From the NCBI GenBank assembly GCA_905234555.1, contig CAJOHO010000003.1:1-60028 (forward strand): DNA of 60,028 nt, read 5' to 3'. The notes under the pieces were generated by a model, which saw only the letters and a program-made list of their open reading frames with translations, searched no databases and had not been told where the DNA came from. Origin of the DNA: an uncultured Bacteroidaceae bacterium. GTDB lineage: Bacteria > Bacteroidota > Bacteroidia > Bacteroidales > Bacteroidaceae. Positions 25,100 to 33,827 of the stretch are shown one piece after another (the first letter of the stretch is position 1; every line of letters starts with the position of its first letter). The position numbers and the translations under genes were made by a program.

Positions 25100-25178
25100 C
25101 TGTCCACCGCTTCTTTTTGACTGTCCGCCGAGAACGGCGGACAGAGAACGGCGGACAGGAGAGGATAACGGTGGACAG
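25100..25178. repeat. Nested GTCCGCC hairpins and direct repeats
   Basis: CTGTCCGCC, loop GAGAAC, GGCGGACAG is a perfect 9-bp hairpin. AGAACGGCGGACAG is then repeated directly, and an outer pair (TGTCCACCG at 25101 and CGGTGGACA at 25169-25177) encloses it. It sits in the 103-bp gap between the DUF5103 gene and the golvesin-like gene and may act as a terminator or mRNA processing signal. Confidence 0.6.
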
Positions 25179-25186
25179 AAAGGGCT

Positions 25187-26431
25187 TTACTGGTTACCCA
25201 GATACTTTACTTTGTTGTAGCCTACGAGGTGGTCGTAGCGTTCGCCAAAGGGACGGTGATAGACATAGACGGCGTATTCGTTCTCCGTCTGGTAGAAATC
25301 ACCCTCTGTTGGAGCGGTTTGTGCGATGGTTTCTCCTTCTGGCACAAAGAGATACATGTAGTTGTAAGAGCCTTGCTTTAAGGGAAGGGAAAGTTCGTAG
25401 GCGTGCTCCATGAGGTTGTATTCCATCTGGTAGTCTTCCACGAAACGGTGATTGGTGAAGTCGCCGAAGAGGTAGAGATTGCCACCTGTCAGCTCAGGAC
25501 TTTCGAGACGGAAGTGGGTGATGAAGTAATCGCTCTCGGTGTCGTTGTCCACATTGTTGCCGTTGCGCACATAGTAGCGTCCGTTCTGGTCCTGGTCGTA
25601 GATGTAGTTGATGCGTGGCTCGTCCGTCATGATGTAAGCATGATAGAGTGGCTGGTGGAACTGCATGCTTTCCACACGCATGGTGGGCACGTACTCGTCG
25701 AGAATCTCGAAACGCCGGTACTCATTTCCTGCAGGGAAGATGAGCTGGCGGTTGTGGTTGAATTCGAGTGCTTTGGTCTGAACGAAGTTAGGACGGATGT
25801 CTTCCACTCGGTTGTCCCAACGGCGGTTCTGGAGGATGATGGGTTTGAGTTCTGCCTCTGGTCGGTTCACGGAGTAGCCGCTGAAGTTGATGGTGGCACT
25901 CACCTGCTGGTGGGTGTCGTAGGTGTCGATGTCGGTGTTGGAAGTCACTCCGATTTCAATGCCCACACGCTGTTCCACCATAGAGAAGCACACCTGTGCC
26001 ACCGGTTCGTCGTCACCGTCCTCGAAGATCTGCACCTGATAGTTTCCGCTGACTTTCAGCTTTACGTCATCGTTGGGAAAACGCAGCGTGTAGTGGTTGT
26101 AGAGCATGGTGGTGTTCATCGACGGTTCGTAGTTCTCGATACGGCTGCCGTTGAATCCTTCCATGTAATCGCTTTCGAGGAGGTCGGAGGGAGTCCAGTC
26201 GGCGTTGCAATGGGTGATGTGGTAGGTGTAGCGCACATAATTGTGCTGGAGGTCGTCGAAGGAAATCTCCACGAAATGACCACTTCCCAGTTGTCCCACA
26301 GGATCGCTGTCCCACTGTCCGTCCATCTCCACACGGAGACTCTTCAGGTTGTCAATCAGCACACCGCTCTCTTGCGCATTCATATTTGAATGCGCAAGAG
26401 TTAGCAGTGTGAATATGAGGAGTTTATGCAT
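25187..26431 (-). CDS. DUF5103 protein, type IX secretion plug-like
   Basis: 414 residues with a signal peptide (MHKLLIFTLLTLAHSNMNAQ). The sequence is that of the DUF5103 family: SLRVEMDGQW, Y-x-Y-x-I-x-HCNADWTPSDL, FPNDDVKLKVSGNYQVQIFEDGD and LQNRRWDNRVEDIRP. DUF5103 proteins were shown in Bacteroidetes to plug the type IX secretion translocon at the outer membrane when no substrate is in the pore, so this gene suggests an active T9SS, in keeping with the CTD-like end of the large secreted protein at 5.6-10.3 kb. Its start overlaps the uxaC stop by one base (TAATG arrangement), so it is in one operon with a hexuronate enzyme, which is odd for a secretion part. Confidence 0.88.
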   Translation of the reverse strand: MHKLLIFTLLTLAHSNMNAQESGVLIDNLKSLRVEMDGQWDSDPVGQLGSGHFVEISFDDLQHNYVRYTYHITHCNADWTPSDLLESDYMEGFNGSRIENYEPSMNTTMLYNHYTLRFPNDDVKLKVSGNYQVQIFEDGDDEPVAQVCFSMVEQRVGIEIGVTSNTDIDTYDTHQQVSATINFSGYSVNRPEAELKPIILQNRRWDNRVEDIRPNFVQTKALEFNHNRQLIFPAGNEYRRFEILDEYVPTMRVESMQFHQPLYHAYIMTDEPRINYIYDQDQNGRYYVRNGNNVDNDTESDYFITHFRLESPELTGGNLYLFGDFTNHRFVEDYQMEYNLMEHAYELSLPLKQGSYNYMYLFVPEGETIAQTAPTEGDFYQTENEYAVYVYHRPFGERYDHLVGYNKVKYLGNQ

Positions 26432-27849
26432 TAGAATCCGAAGTATTGTTTTGCGTTGTTGTAGCTGATATCCTCTATCATCTGCTTCACACGCTTGGCT
26501 TCATAGCCGGTGAAAGGTACTTCGCCGTTCTCGATGTCGGTGGCAACGAGGTTGCAGAGGATGCGGCGGAAGTATTCGTGACGAGGATAGGAGAGGAACG
26601 AACGGGAGTCGGTCAACATACCTACGAAGCGGCTGAGCAGACCAAGTAGCGAGAGGGCGTTCATCTGCTTCTGCATTCCGTCCTTCTGATCGAGGAACCA
26701 CCATCCGCTTCCCCACTGGATCTTACCTGGCACACTGCCGTCCTGGAAGTTACCCAGCATAGTTGCTACAGTCTCGTTGTCGGCAGGATTGAGGTTGTAG
26801 AGGATGGTCTTCGTCAGCTTACCCTGAGAGTCGAGGCGGTCGAGGAACTTCGACATGTTCTTGGCGGTGGTGAACTGACCGATGGAGTCGAAACCAGTGT
26901 CAGGTCCGAGTTGGCAGAACATACGGGTGTTGTTGTCGCGAATGGCACCATAGTGGAACTGCTGTGCCCAGCCGCTGGCGTGATCCATCTCGGCAAAGCG
27001 TACAAGCATAGCGCTCTTGAACTGGCGGATTTCCATTTCTGTGAGTTCGCGTCCACATAAAGCCTTGTCGAAGATGTCGGCGATTTCCACGTCCGTATAG
27101 TCTTCTGCATAGAATTCCTCGATACCGTGGTCACTCAGCTTACAACCCATCGACGCAAAGAAATCGTGACGCTTCTGCAGGGCATCCATCATATCCTCAA
27201 AACGATTGATGTCGGTGTCGCTCACCTGAGCCAATTTCTTGACATATTCACCAAAAGCCACCACGTTATCTACAGCCATCGCCTTGTCGGGACGCCAGGC
27301 AGGCAGCATCTTGGTCTTCATTGTAGGATCGGCAGCAACTGCCTTGTGCCATTCGAGTGAATCCACAGGATCGTCGGTGGTGCAGACAGTTTCCACCTTA
27401 TAGTGCTCCATCAGTCCACGAGGCGTGAACTTAGGATCGTTCTTGATCTGTTCGTTGCACTCATCGAAGATTTCGCGAGCATTCTCAGGATTCAGCGTCT
27501 TGTCGATGCCGAAGGCTGTCTTCAGTTCGAGGTGAGTCCAGTGGTAGAGCGGATTACGGAAGGTGTAAGGTACAGTCTCTGCCCACTTCTCGAACTTTTC
27601 CCAGTCGCTGGTGTCCTGACCTGTGCAGAATCGTTCATCCACACCGTTGGAACGCATCGCACGCCACTTATAGTGGTCGCCACCGAGCCAAATCTGTGTG
27701 ATGCTTTCGAAGCGTTTGTTCTCTGCCACCATCTGTGGTACCAAATGGCAGTGGTAATCAATAATCGGCATTTTCGCCGCATGTTCGTGGTACAGTTCCT
27801 GAGCTGTCTCCGACTGCAACAGGAAATTTTTGTCCATAAATGCTTTCAT
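26431..27849 (-). CDS. uxaC: Glucuronate (uronate) isomerase
   Basis: 472 residues, the usual length. It isomerises D-glucuronate to fructuronate and D-galacturonate to tagaturonate, the first step of hexuronate breakdown in the cytoplasm. The metal-binding motif is in IIDYHCHLVPQ (about residue 30), and ARMFCQLGPDTGFDS-like, SDSRSFLSYPRHEYFRRILC and NNAKQYFGF (C-terminus) are family landmarks. An ATG five codons inside the annotated start (MDKNFLLQ) is possible. It is 52 bp downstream of the carboxypeptidase-regulatory-domain gene and overlaps the DUF5103 gene by one base. The kdgK/eda genes at 44.5-46.2 kb could provide later steps. Confidence 0.95.
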   Translation of the reverse strand: MKAFMDKNFLLQSETAQELYHEHAAKMPIIDYHCHLVPQMVAENKRFESITQIWLGGDHYKWRAMRSNGVDERFCTGQDTSDWEKFEKWAETVPYTFRNPLYHWTHLELKTAFGIDKTLNPENAREIFDECNEQIKNDPKFTPRGLMEHYKVETVCTTDDPVDSLEWHKAVAADPTMKTKMLPAWRPDKAMAVDNVVAFGEYVKKLAQVSDTDINRFEDMMDALQKRHDFFASMGCKLSDHGIEEFYAEDYTDVEIADIFDKALCGRELTEMEIRQFKSAMLVRFAEMDHASGWAQQFHYGAIRDNNTRMFCQLGPDTGFDSIGQFTTAKNMSKFLDRLDSQGKLTKTILYNLNPADNETVATMLGNFQDGSVPGKIQWGSGWWFLDQKDGMQKQMNALSLLGLLSRFVGMLTDSRSFLSYPRHEYFRRILCNLVATDIENGEVPFTGYEAKRVKQMIEDISYNNAKQYFGF

Positions 27850-27901
27850 ACGTTCTTAGTTATTAGATGATATTGTTTCAGGTGTTCACTTTCTTTCGGG
27901 T

Positions 27902-28993
27902 TTATTTGCCCTGACCTTTCTTCAAGGTCTTGATGACTTCGAGTTGAGCAGGAGCAAGGGCTGGAATGTTGTGTTCTGCCTCATATTTCTGCAGCGCTTC
28001 CAGCGTCATATCGCCTACGTATCCGTTGTTCAGCTCCTTGCTGCGGGCTGTGAATTCGTCCTTGCTCACGTATCCGTGGTCAACGGTGTAGATATAGTAG
28101 ATCTCAATTTCACGACCCTTTCCGCTGTTGAATTCCCAGTGATTCATCGTCATAACGTGACGGACTACATCCGGCAGGTCGTCATCAGCGTCGGGCAGAG
28201 TGTAAACCTCGGTGTATTGGTATGCATAGTCACGTTCCTGACGCTTCTCCAGCTTTTTCTTCTCACCATGAATCTCGTTGGAGTACATCTGCATACGACC
28301 TCCGTCCAATGTCGTTCGGCTCAGACCTTTGGTATGAACAATCTGTCCCACCACTTCTTTAGGGGTTTTCACAATCCAGTGGTTGGCGCCGTCAGCGACA
28401 ATACTGGCATTGTATTTATCGATATACTTCTTTTCCCTTAACCATTTCTCAGCCATTATGTGACGGGAGTTGTTTGCCCAGTCCTTGACTTGGTTCGTGA
28501 TATGTGCACCGTGCCAGCTAACAGCTTTGTTGGCAAAGACACCGTAAGACCAATGTGTGCGGGTGTCGCCCTTGTATTCTTTCCGTGTATCATAAATGGC
28601 AGGAAGGATGCCTGCACTATAGGCGCGAAGTGAGTCGCCGACATAGCGGAAGGCACGAAAGTAGTACTCTGTGTAAACGAAGGGTTTGGGTGTCACGACG
28701 ATTTCTGCCAGTCCGTAGTCCAGATCTTCCATCGTGATTTGTCCGTTCGGCAGCGAAGCCACTGTCACGATCTGTGGCTTATAGGCTACGTGGGTCACAG
28801 TCACCTTGGCTGCTCCCTTCACATCGTCGAGTTCTCCGTTGATATTGGTGGTACCAATCATGACGCCGTCCATCCCAAGAATAGTTACCAGCGGAATGGG
28901 ATTGCCTTGGGTGTCAACAGTCTTGATTTTCTGTGCTTGTGCGCTGAGTGCAGCCATCATGGCGACTGCCACCATCAGTAAAATCTTTTTCAT
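27902..28993 (-). CDS. Exported protein with carboxypeptidase-regulatory-like domain
   Basis: 363 residues. A signal peptide (MKKILLMVAVAMMAALSAQAQ) is followed by a CarboxypepD_reg-like beta-sandwich of about 75 residues (VDTQGNPIPLVTILGMDGVMIGTTNINGELD), the module that also precedes TonB-dependent receptors. The remaining 270 residues (EIVVTPKPFVYTEYYFRAFRYVGDSLRAYSAGILPAIYD ...) are not a receptor barrel; a similar region is found in Bacteroidales proteins of unknown function. It may be a periplasmic or outer-membrane-associated protein. It is the first gene after the promoter at 29035-29068. Confidence 0.7.
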   Translation of the reverse strand: MKKILLMVAVAMMAALSAQAQKIKTVDTQGNPIPLVTILGMDGVMIGTTNINGELDDVKGAAKVTVTHVAYKPQIVTVASLPNGQITMEDLDYGLAEIVVTPKPFVYTEYYFRAFRYVGDSLRAYSAGILPAIYDTRKEYKGDTRTHWSYGVFANKAVSWHGAHITNQVKDWANNSRHIMAEKWLREKKYIDKYNASIVADGANHWIVKTPKEVVGQIVHTKGLSRTTLDGGRMQMYSNEIHGEKKKLEKRQERDYAYQYTEVYTLPDADDDLPDVVRHVMTMNHWEFNSGKGREIEIYYIYTVDHGYVSKDEFTARSKELNNGYVGDMTLEALQKYEAEHNIPALAPAQLEVIKTLKKGQGK

Positions 28994-29034
28994 ATTTATT
29001 CTTATTCGGATTATGTGTTTCTGTTTATCATTCG

Positions 29035-29068
29035 CAAAGATACAACTTTTTTTAGAAATGCAGGCAAA
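29035..29068 (-). promoter_or_regulatory. Promoter of the regulatory-domain protein/uxaC operon
   Basis: On the minus strand: TTTG (29065-29068), 22 bp, TATCTTTG (29035-29042), 41 bp before the start codon. It probably drives the genes from 28993 to 20273. Confidence 0.7.
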
Positions 29069-29101
29069 GTGGGTTCATTTTTTGTCACTTTCGCTTGCAT
29101 T

Positions 29102-30949
29102 CTACTTCACACCAAGGTAGAAACCTGGTTCTGGCGGTTGGTTGTAGCCTACGTTTTCGGTGGCGACAGAGAGACGGTAGGGAATGTCGGACATGAGTGT
29201 GGGCATACGATGAGTGGTGGGTAGTGGAGTGGAGTAGATGCGGAGTTCACGGCTGTCCTTAGTGCGGATGATAACCTCCTCACGCCAGTCGCCAAAGATA
29301 TCTGCAGACAGACAGGGATTGCTCTTCGTTCCGTTGTTGAAGGTGCATTCTTCGTTCCAATCCACCAACGTCTCGTTTTCCTGATTCAGCCAGTTGTACT
29401 TTGTCACGCGTCCATGATCCAGCAGCTCACGCAACAGATCCCCGTCCCACCATACAGCTGAATTGATGGAAATATGGCGTGGACGAGCGATGACTTCACC
29501 TTTGACATTACGGATGCCGTCAGAGTCTATGGACCACATCTCTACACCAGGATTCGTGGGGTCGATATCCGCAGCCATTCCGCGTCCTACGTCTTCACGA
29601 CTGCGAACTTGGAAAAGCACCTTACCTGTACTTGCATCGTGCAACTCTGAACCGTCGCGTCGGTTTTCGTGTACGTTCCACACCTGCAATTCGGGTTTAT
29701 CGGGGAAGAACGGCATCAGATGAAGGGCATCTCCGTGTCCCATTCGTGTGTTGTAAAGTCCTGTGCCGTCATTGTTCACAGACATCGCTCCATAAATGAT
29801 TTCGTCGCAACCGTCTCCGTCAACATCTGCTACACGTAGGTTATGGTTTCCTTGTCCAGCATAGCTGCGCCAACGGGTTTCGTTGGTGTCGAAGACCCAG
29901 CGTGAATGCAGCTTCTTGTTCTTAAAATCGAAAGCAGCGAGAACAGTTCGTGTGTAATAGCCTCGACACATCACGATGGAGGGATGAATGCCGTCGAGGT
30001 AAGCCACACAAGCAAGGTATCGTTCCGATCGGTTTCCATATTCGTCGCCCCAGTCCCTTACGTCTCCACGAGGAGGTATATATTCGGTGGTGGCTATGGC
30101 TTCTCCTGTTTGTCCGTCGAAAACTGTCAAGTATTCAGGTCCTGTGAGGATGGTACCTCGTTGTGTTCTGTAATCAGCTGTGGAGTCACCGATACACCGA
30201 CCCAGTCCGTCGCGAGTTCCGTCTGCTGTCTTCACAGCCAGTTCAGCCCGTCCGTCACCATCGAAGTCATAAACCAAGAAAGGCGTGTAGTGGGCTCCTG
30301 AACGGATGTTGGGTCCCAGACAGATACGCCACAGCAACTGACGACTGAACGATTTACTGTTGGAGAATTTGTAGCAGTCAATATAGGTGGGTCCTGTGTA
30401 GCCTGCATGGGAATTGTCATGGGCGTTGGACGGTTCCCACTTTAGGAAAATCTCGTATTCTCCGTCGCCATCCACATCTCCTACGCTGGCGTCGTTGGCA
30501 CTATACCAATATCGTCGTCCGTCGGGTGTCGTTCCTCCTTCAGGTTGCTGAAGCGGAATGGAGACATAGTTCGTGATGAGAGCGAGAGCAGAGGACGAGG
30601 TGTTCGTGGGGAAACCACGAACCATTGTGCTGCTCTCGGAAGAATCGTGAACCACTACCGTAATCTCTGGCGTTTGGTAGGCTTCCTGAGGCGCGAGCAA
30701 CTTGAAAAATGTCGATTGGGTGATGGGTGCATCGTTCTTCTTCTGTCCGTCCATATAGATATCGAAGGCAATGTCTGCAGAATCCTCCGGCAGAAGGCGC
30801 CAGGAGCATACGAGGGAGTCGCCTTCTTGAAAGACGACCAACCCCCGACCCAGCCGTTCTCTCTGAATCTTTTCGAGGTTGTAGGCTGGTTGGGCAAATC
30901 CTGATGCCACACCATAGAGCATCAAAGCGGACAGAAGAAACTGTTTCAT
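29102..30949 (-). CDS. PL11 family rhamnogalacturonan lyase
   Basis: 615 residues, the typical length of PL11 enzymes, with a signal peptide (MKQFLLSALMLYGVASGFAQ). The eight-bladed propeller signatures are clear, including calcium-binding loops DVDGDGEYEIFLKWEPSNAHDNS, DFDGDGRAELAVKTADGT and DVDGDGCDEIIYG (start residues about 155, 225 and 370), and the GHGDALHLMPF and DIFGDWREE blocks. It cleaves the rhamnose-galacturonate backbone of rhamnogalacturonan I by beta-elimination outside the cytoplasm. It lies three bases after a lipoprotein gene at the end of the Bat block, not inside a recognisable polysaccharide utilisation locus (no SusC/D nearby). Confidence 0.95.
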   Translation of the reverse strand: MKQFLLSALMLYGVASGFAQPAYNLEKIQRERLGRGLVVFQEGDSLVCSWRLLPEDSADIAFDIYMDGQKKNDAPITQSTFFKLLAPQEAYQTPEITVVVHDSSESSTMVRGFPTNTSSSALALITNYVSIPLQQPEGGTTPDGRRYWYSANDASVGDVDGDGEYEIFLKWEPSNAHDNSHAGYTGPTYIDCYKFSNSKSFSRQLLWRICLGPNIRSGAHYTPFLVYDFDGDGRAELAVKTADGTRDGLGRCIGDSTADYRTQRGTILTGPEYLTVFDGQTGEAIATTEYIPPRGDVRDWGDEYGNRSERYLACVAYLDGIHPSIVMCRGYYTRTVLAAFDFKNKKLHSRWVFDTNETRWRSYAGQGNHNLRVADVDGDGCDEIIYGAMSVNNDGTGLYNTRMGHGDALHLMPFFPDKPELQVWNVHENRRDGSELHDASTGKVLFQVRSREDVGRGMAADIDPTNPGVEMWSIDSDGIRNVKGEVIARPRHISINSAVWWDGDLLRELLDHGRVTKYNWLNQENETLVDWNEECTFNNGTKSNPCLSADIFGDWREEVIIRTKDSRELRIYSTPLPTTHRMPTLMSDIPYRLSVATENVGYNQPPEPGFYLGVK

Positions 30950-30952
30950 CGT

Positions 30953-31432
30953 TTAGCGTTTGAGGGTATAGACCTTCATCGGGTCGCTGCCCGAAGCGTT
31001 GTAGAGATTGATGGTCAGCGTGATGGAGTCAAGAGGAAGTGCATCTGCCGTAGGATAACCAAGTTCTGTGAGTGAGTCGGAATGGTGAACGAAGATGTCG
31101 TTCTTGATGTTGATACGCTCTAAGTTCTCCAGTCTCTTACCATAGGTAGTGAGGGCCTGAATATCACACTGGAGGTAGGCTGCCTGCACGCTGTTGACAT
31201 CTACTTCGGCATCTTCCTTGAACAAAGAAGGCTCGCCGGTAATCTTGAGGTTGTCCAACGATTCGAGAATCAGTTCACGGAGCAAGGTGTCATCTTCTAC
31301 TTTGAAGGTGATGTTCTCGCACAAACCAAAGTACTGACAGGTGGCTTTCGCCGTATTGCCTTCATCTTCAAGGCAGGAAGTCAGGCAGCAAACAGAGAGA
31401 AGTGCTGCCAGAAAGAAAGGGAATTTTTTCAT
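30953..31432 (-). CDS. Hypothetical lipoprotein
   Basis: 159 residues from the ATG at 31432 (a longer frame upstream lacks a good start). The signal peptide MKKFPFFLAALLSVCCLTSC ends in a lipobox with Cys20, so it is a lipoprotein; the mature protein begins CLEDEGN, acidic next to the Cys as in Bacteroidetes surface lipoprotein export signals. The rest is a small mixed alpha/beta domain with no recognised family. It lies 45 bp after ispE and three bases before the PL11 lyase gene, which suggests a link with the lyase. Confidence 0.75.
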   Translation of the reverse strand: MKKFPFFLAALLSVCCLTSCLEDEGNTAKATCQYFGLCENITFKVEDDTLLRELILESLDNLKITGEPSLFKEDAEVDVNSVQAAYLQCDIQALTTYGKRLENLERINIKNDIFVHHSDSLTELGYPTADALPLDSITLTINLYNASGSDPMKVYTLKR

Positions 31433-31477
31433 TGTTATTTGTTTTTTCAGCATGGAAACACCACGCTGCACACTAAT

Positions 31478-32299
31478 TTATAATTCACGTTGGCGGCAGA
31501 AGTAGCCGCTGAAGATTTCGTCGATGTGCTCGACAGGTTGGTTGAAGATGCCGAAGACGGCTGAGCCGCTGCCCGACATCGAAGCATAGACAGCACCTAA
31601 GTCGTAGAGGCGGTCCTTGATGGCTGCAATCTCAGGATAGAGTGGGAAGACGCTCTTCTCAAAGTCGTTGACAACGGTTTCGCGCCAGTTCTCGATGGGT
31701 TCTGAGATGAGTTCGCGAAGAGAACGATCTGGACGATGTGGCTCCACCTGGCTGTAAGCCTCTCGTGTGCTGACAAAAATCTCTGGCTTTACCAGCACCA
31801 AAGTCTTTCCTTCCAAATTCAACGAGATAGGTGAGAAGATGTTGCCGATTCCTTCAGCATACATCGCTTTGTCCTGAATGAAGAACGGACAGTCGGCACC
31901 CAGTTCTGCTGCGTAGGCTTCGAGGGTTTCGGTGGGGAGCTGAAGATCGAAGCGTTTGTTGAGTGCCTTCAGCATGAAAGCTGCGTCAGCACTACCTCCA
32001 CCCAGTCCGGCTCCTGTGGGGATATGCTTGAAGAGATGCACATCCACAGGCTGAACCTGCTCTGGATATTTCTGCTGCATAAGACGATAGGCACGAGCCA
32101 CAAGATTGTCTTCCGGACGTCCGCCCAGAATGGTTCCGCTGACTTTCAAGCGGAAGGTATTGTCGGGTGATGCGTGGATTTCGAGAGCATCCTGCAGAGG
32201 AATGGGAACAAAGACTGTCTCCAGATTATGATAACCGTCGGGACGCCGTTCCACGATGTTCAGACCGATGTTGATTTTTGCGTTAGGATAGTGAATCAT
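31478..32299 (-). CDS. ispE: 4-diphosphocytidyl-2-C-methyl-D-erythritol kinase
   Basis: 273 residues. A GHMP kinase: N-terminal NAKINIGLNIVERRPDGYHNLETVF (about residues 6-30), ATP-binding PTGAGLGGGSADAAF (about 93-107) and the C-terminal SMSGSGSAVFGIF loop. It phosphorylates CDP-methylerythritol in the non-mevalonate isoprenoid pathway and is normally essential. It is in the long minus-strand block after the Bat genes and a PAP2 phosphatase. Confidence 0.96.
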   Translation of the reverse strand: MIHYPNAKINIGLNIVERRPDGYHNLETVFVPIPLQDALEIHASPDNTFRLKVSGTILGGRPEDNLVARAYRLMQQKYPEQVQPVDVHLFKHIPTGAGLGGGSADAAFMLKALNKRFDLQLPTETLEAYAAELGADCPFFIQDKAMYAEGIGNIFSPISLNLEGKTLVLVKPEIFVSTREAYSQVEPHRPDRSLRELISEPIENWRETVVNDFEKSVFPLYPEIAAIKDRLYDLGAVYASMSGSGSAVFGIFNQPVEHIDEIFSGYFCRQREL

Positions 32300-32358
32300 A
32301 TTGTTGAGAGTTTAAAGTTTACCGTTTAAAGTTTAAAGATTATTCGAAGGGAGATCGC

Positions 32359-33042
32359 TTAAAACCCTCGGCAGAGGGAGAATATAATAAGGATAATATA
32401 GTTGAGGAAGATGAGTGCGATGAAGGTGTTGAGGTGGGGCTTCATATAACCCGTCGAAGTGAATTGCTCCGAAATGAGTTTGGGATTTCCGAAGCGTTTG
32501 TTGAACCAATGATAACCCAAATAGAACAAACTGCCTAGGGTGATACCGATGAGGAGACCGACCGTCACATCTCCCAGATAATGAACACCTAAGTAGAGGC
32601 GGGTGAAAGTAGTGGTTGCACACCAGAAGTAGAGAACACCCGTCAGACGTGGATAGCGGAAAAGCCAGGCAAGGAAGGTGGCTACGCAGAAAGTGTTGCA
32701 GGCGTGACCAGAGAAGAAGCCGAAACGTCCGCCTCGGTAATTGTTCACCACATCTACTAAGTACATGATGTGTGGGTCTTGGGTGGGACGCCAGCGGGCT
32801 ACGGTGGGTTTCACCCAGCCGGAACAGATGCGGTCTGCAACGAATATGAGCAATCCTAACGTAAGGATAATCACAAAGGCTTCCTTCACCGTGTTATTCT
32901 TGAAAATCACCCAGAACAGCATGATGATGAGGAGTGACCAAGAAAAGGTGTTGGTCACCGTGAGCATCAGATTGTCCCAGAAGAGAGAATCGCTGCCGTT
33001 AATTGCGAGAGTTGCTTGTTGGTCTAAACTGACGAGGTCCAA
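32359..33042 (-). CDS. PAP2 family membrane phosphatase
   Basis: 227 residues with five or six hydrophobic segments. The phosphatase motifs are present: KPTVARWRPTQDP (K-X6-RP), GFFSGHACNTF (SGH) and RLYLGVHYLGDVTVG (R-X5-H-X3-D). Such integral membrane enzymes remove phosphate from undecaprenyl pyrophosphate, lipid A or phosphatidate, with the active site facing the periplasm. It lies 17 bp after batE and may act in lipid carrier recycling with the downstream ispE isoprenoid step, but this is only inference from the neighbourhood. Confidence 0.9.
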   Translation of the reverse strand: MDLVSLDQQATLAINGSDSLFWDNLMLTVTNTFSWSLLIIMLFWVIFKNNTVKEAFVIILTLGLLIFVADRICSGWVKPTVARWRPTQDPHIMYLVDVVNNYRGGRFGFFSGHACNTFCVATFLAWLFRYPRLTGVLYFWCATTTFTRLYLGVHYLGDVTVGLLIGITLGSLFYLGYHWFNKRFGNPKLISEQFTSTGYMKPHLNTFIALIFLNYIILIIFSLCRGF

Positions 33043-33059
33043 AGGGGTGATAATTTGGT

Positions 33060-33821
33060 TTATATGATTTCTAAGTTCTTGGTCTCAGCCCAGCCTTGCT
33101 TCCCTTCTTCAAGAAGGATTTCCACCCATTCCTCAGTCGATTGGTCGAGAATCTCCACACGAGTGCCTTCGTGGATGTCGAAGAGGTGGGTGCTGGTGTT
33201 GTTGGGAGAACTATATACGGTACTGACAGGACTGGTGATGATGGCTGCATCGTGCTGTTGCAGGCTTTGGCTCTGTGTCCAGGCGCAGAGGTTGGAAACA
33301 ACCACCAGGAGTGCTCCTGCCACAGCCGCATAGAACCCGATTCGGCGTATGAGCGAAGCGGACACGAAGAAGTAGGCAAGCAGACCGGTAAGCAGCAGAA
33401 TGAAGCTGACGATGGCGATGGTTTTCCAATTCGACATCGAGAAGGCATTTGCCAAATCTTTCCACCACGTCACGAAGAAAAGCTCTGAAGGCGGATTCAC
33501 CTTGTCGAGTGTCAAGCCACGCACGAAGTTCAGGTTCGCTTCGATGTCTGGGTCTGCCGGATTCAGTCGGTAGGCACGTTCGTAGTTGAGAATGGCGTAA
33601 GCCAGTTTCTCCGTCTTGTAGTAACAGTTGCCCAGATTGTAGTAGAGTTCAGCGGCTTCGCCTTCCTTCAGCAAAGCCTCATAGATCTCTGCGGCCTGTT
33701 CGTATTGTCCTTCTGCATAGAGGGAGTCAGCGGTTGTCTTGTAGGACGGATTCGCTGCGTTGACTCCTTCACTACCAAAGGCAAACAGGACGAATAGGAA
33801 AATATGATAGATTCTGTTCAT
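33060..33821 (-). CDS. batE: BatE, TPR and SH3 protein of the aerotolerance operon
   Basis: 253 residues: signal peptide (about 22), TPR-like helices (YAEGQYEQAAEIYEALLKEGEAAELYYNLGNCYYKTEKLAYAILNYERAYRL, about 33-85), two membrane segments (about 140-180) and a C-terminal bacterial SH3 domain (TVYSSPNNTSTHLFDIHEGTRVEIL ... GKQGWAETKNLEII). This order is that of BatE, the last gene of the Bacteroidales bat operon. Bat proteins form an inner-membrane complex tied to oxygen tolerance, whose mechanism is uncertain. It follows batD by 6 bp. Confidence 0.88.
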   Translation of the reverse strand: MNRIYHIFLFVLFAFGSEGVNAANPSYKTTADSLYAEGQYEQAAEIYEALLKEGEAAELYYNLGNCYYKTEKLAYAILNYERAYRLNPADPDIEANLNFVRGLTLDKVNPPSELFFVTWWKDLANAFSMSNWKTIAIVSFILLLTGLLAYFFVSASLIRRIGFYAAVAGALLVVVSNLCAWTQSQSLQQHDAAIITSPVSTVYSSPNNTSTHLFDIHEGTRVEILDQSTEEWVEILLEEGKQGWAETKNLEII

Positions 33822-33827
33822 ATATGT

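Noticed and set aside
29102-30949. Part of a polysaccharide utilisation locus
   Set aside because: No SusC or SusD gene, hybrid sensor or further pectin enzymes are adjacent, so I do not call a locus.
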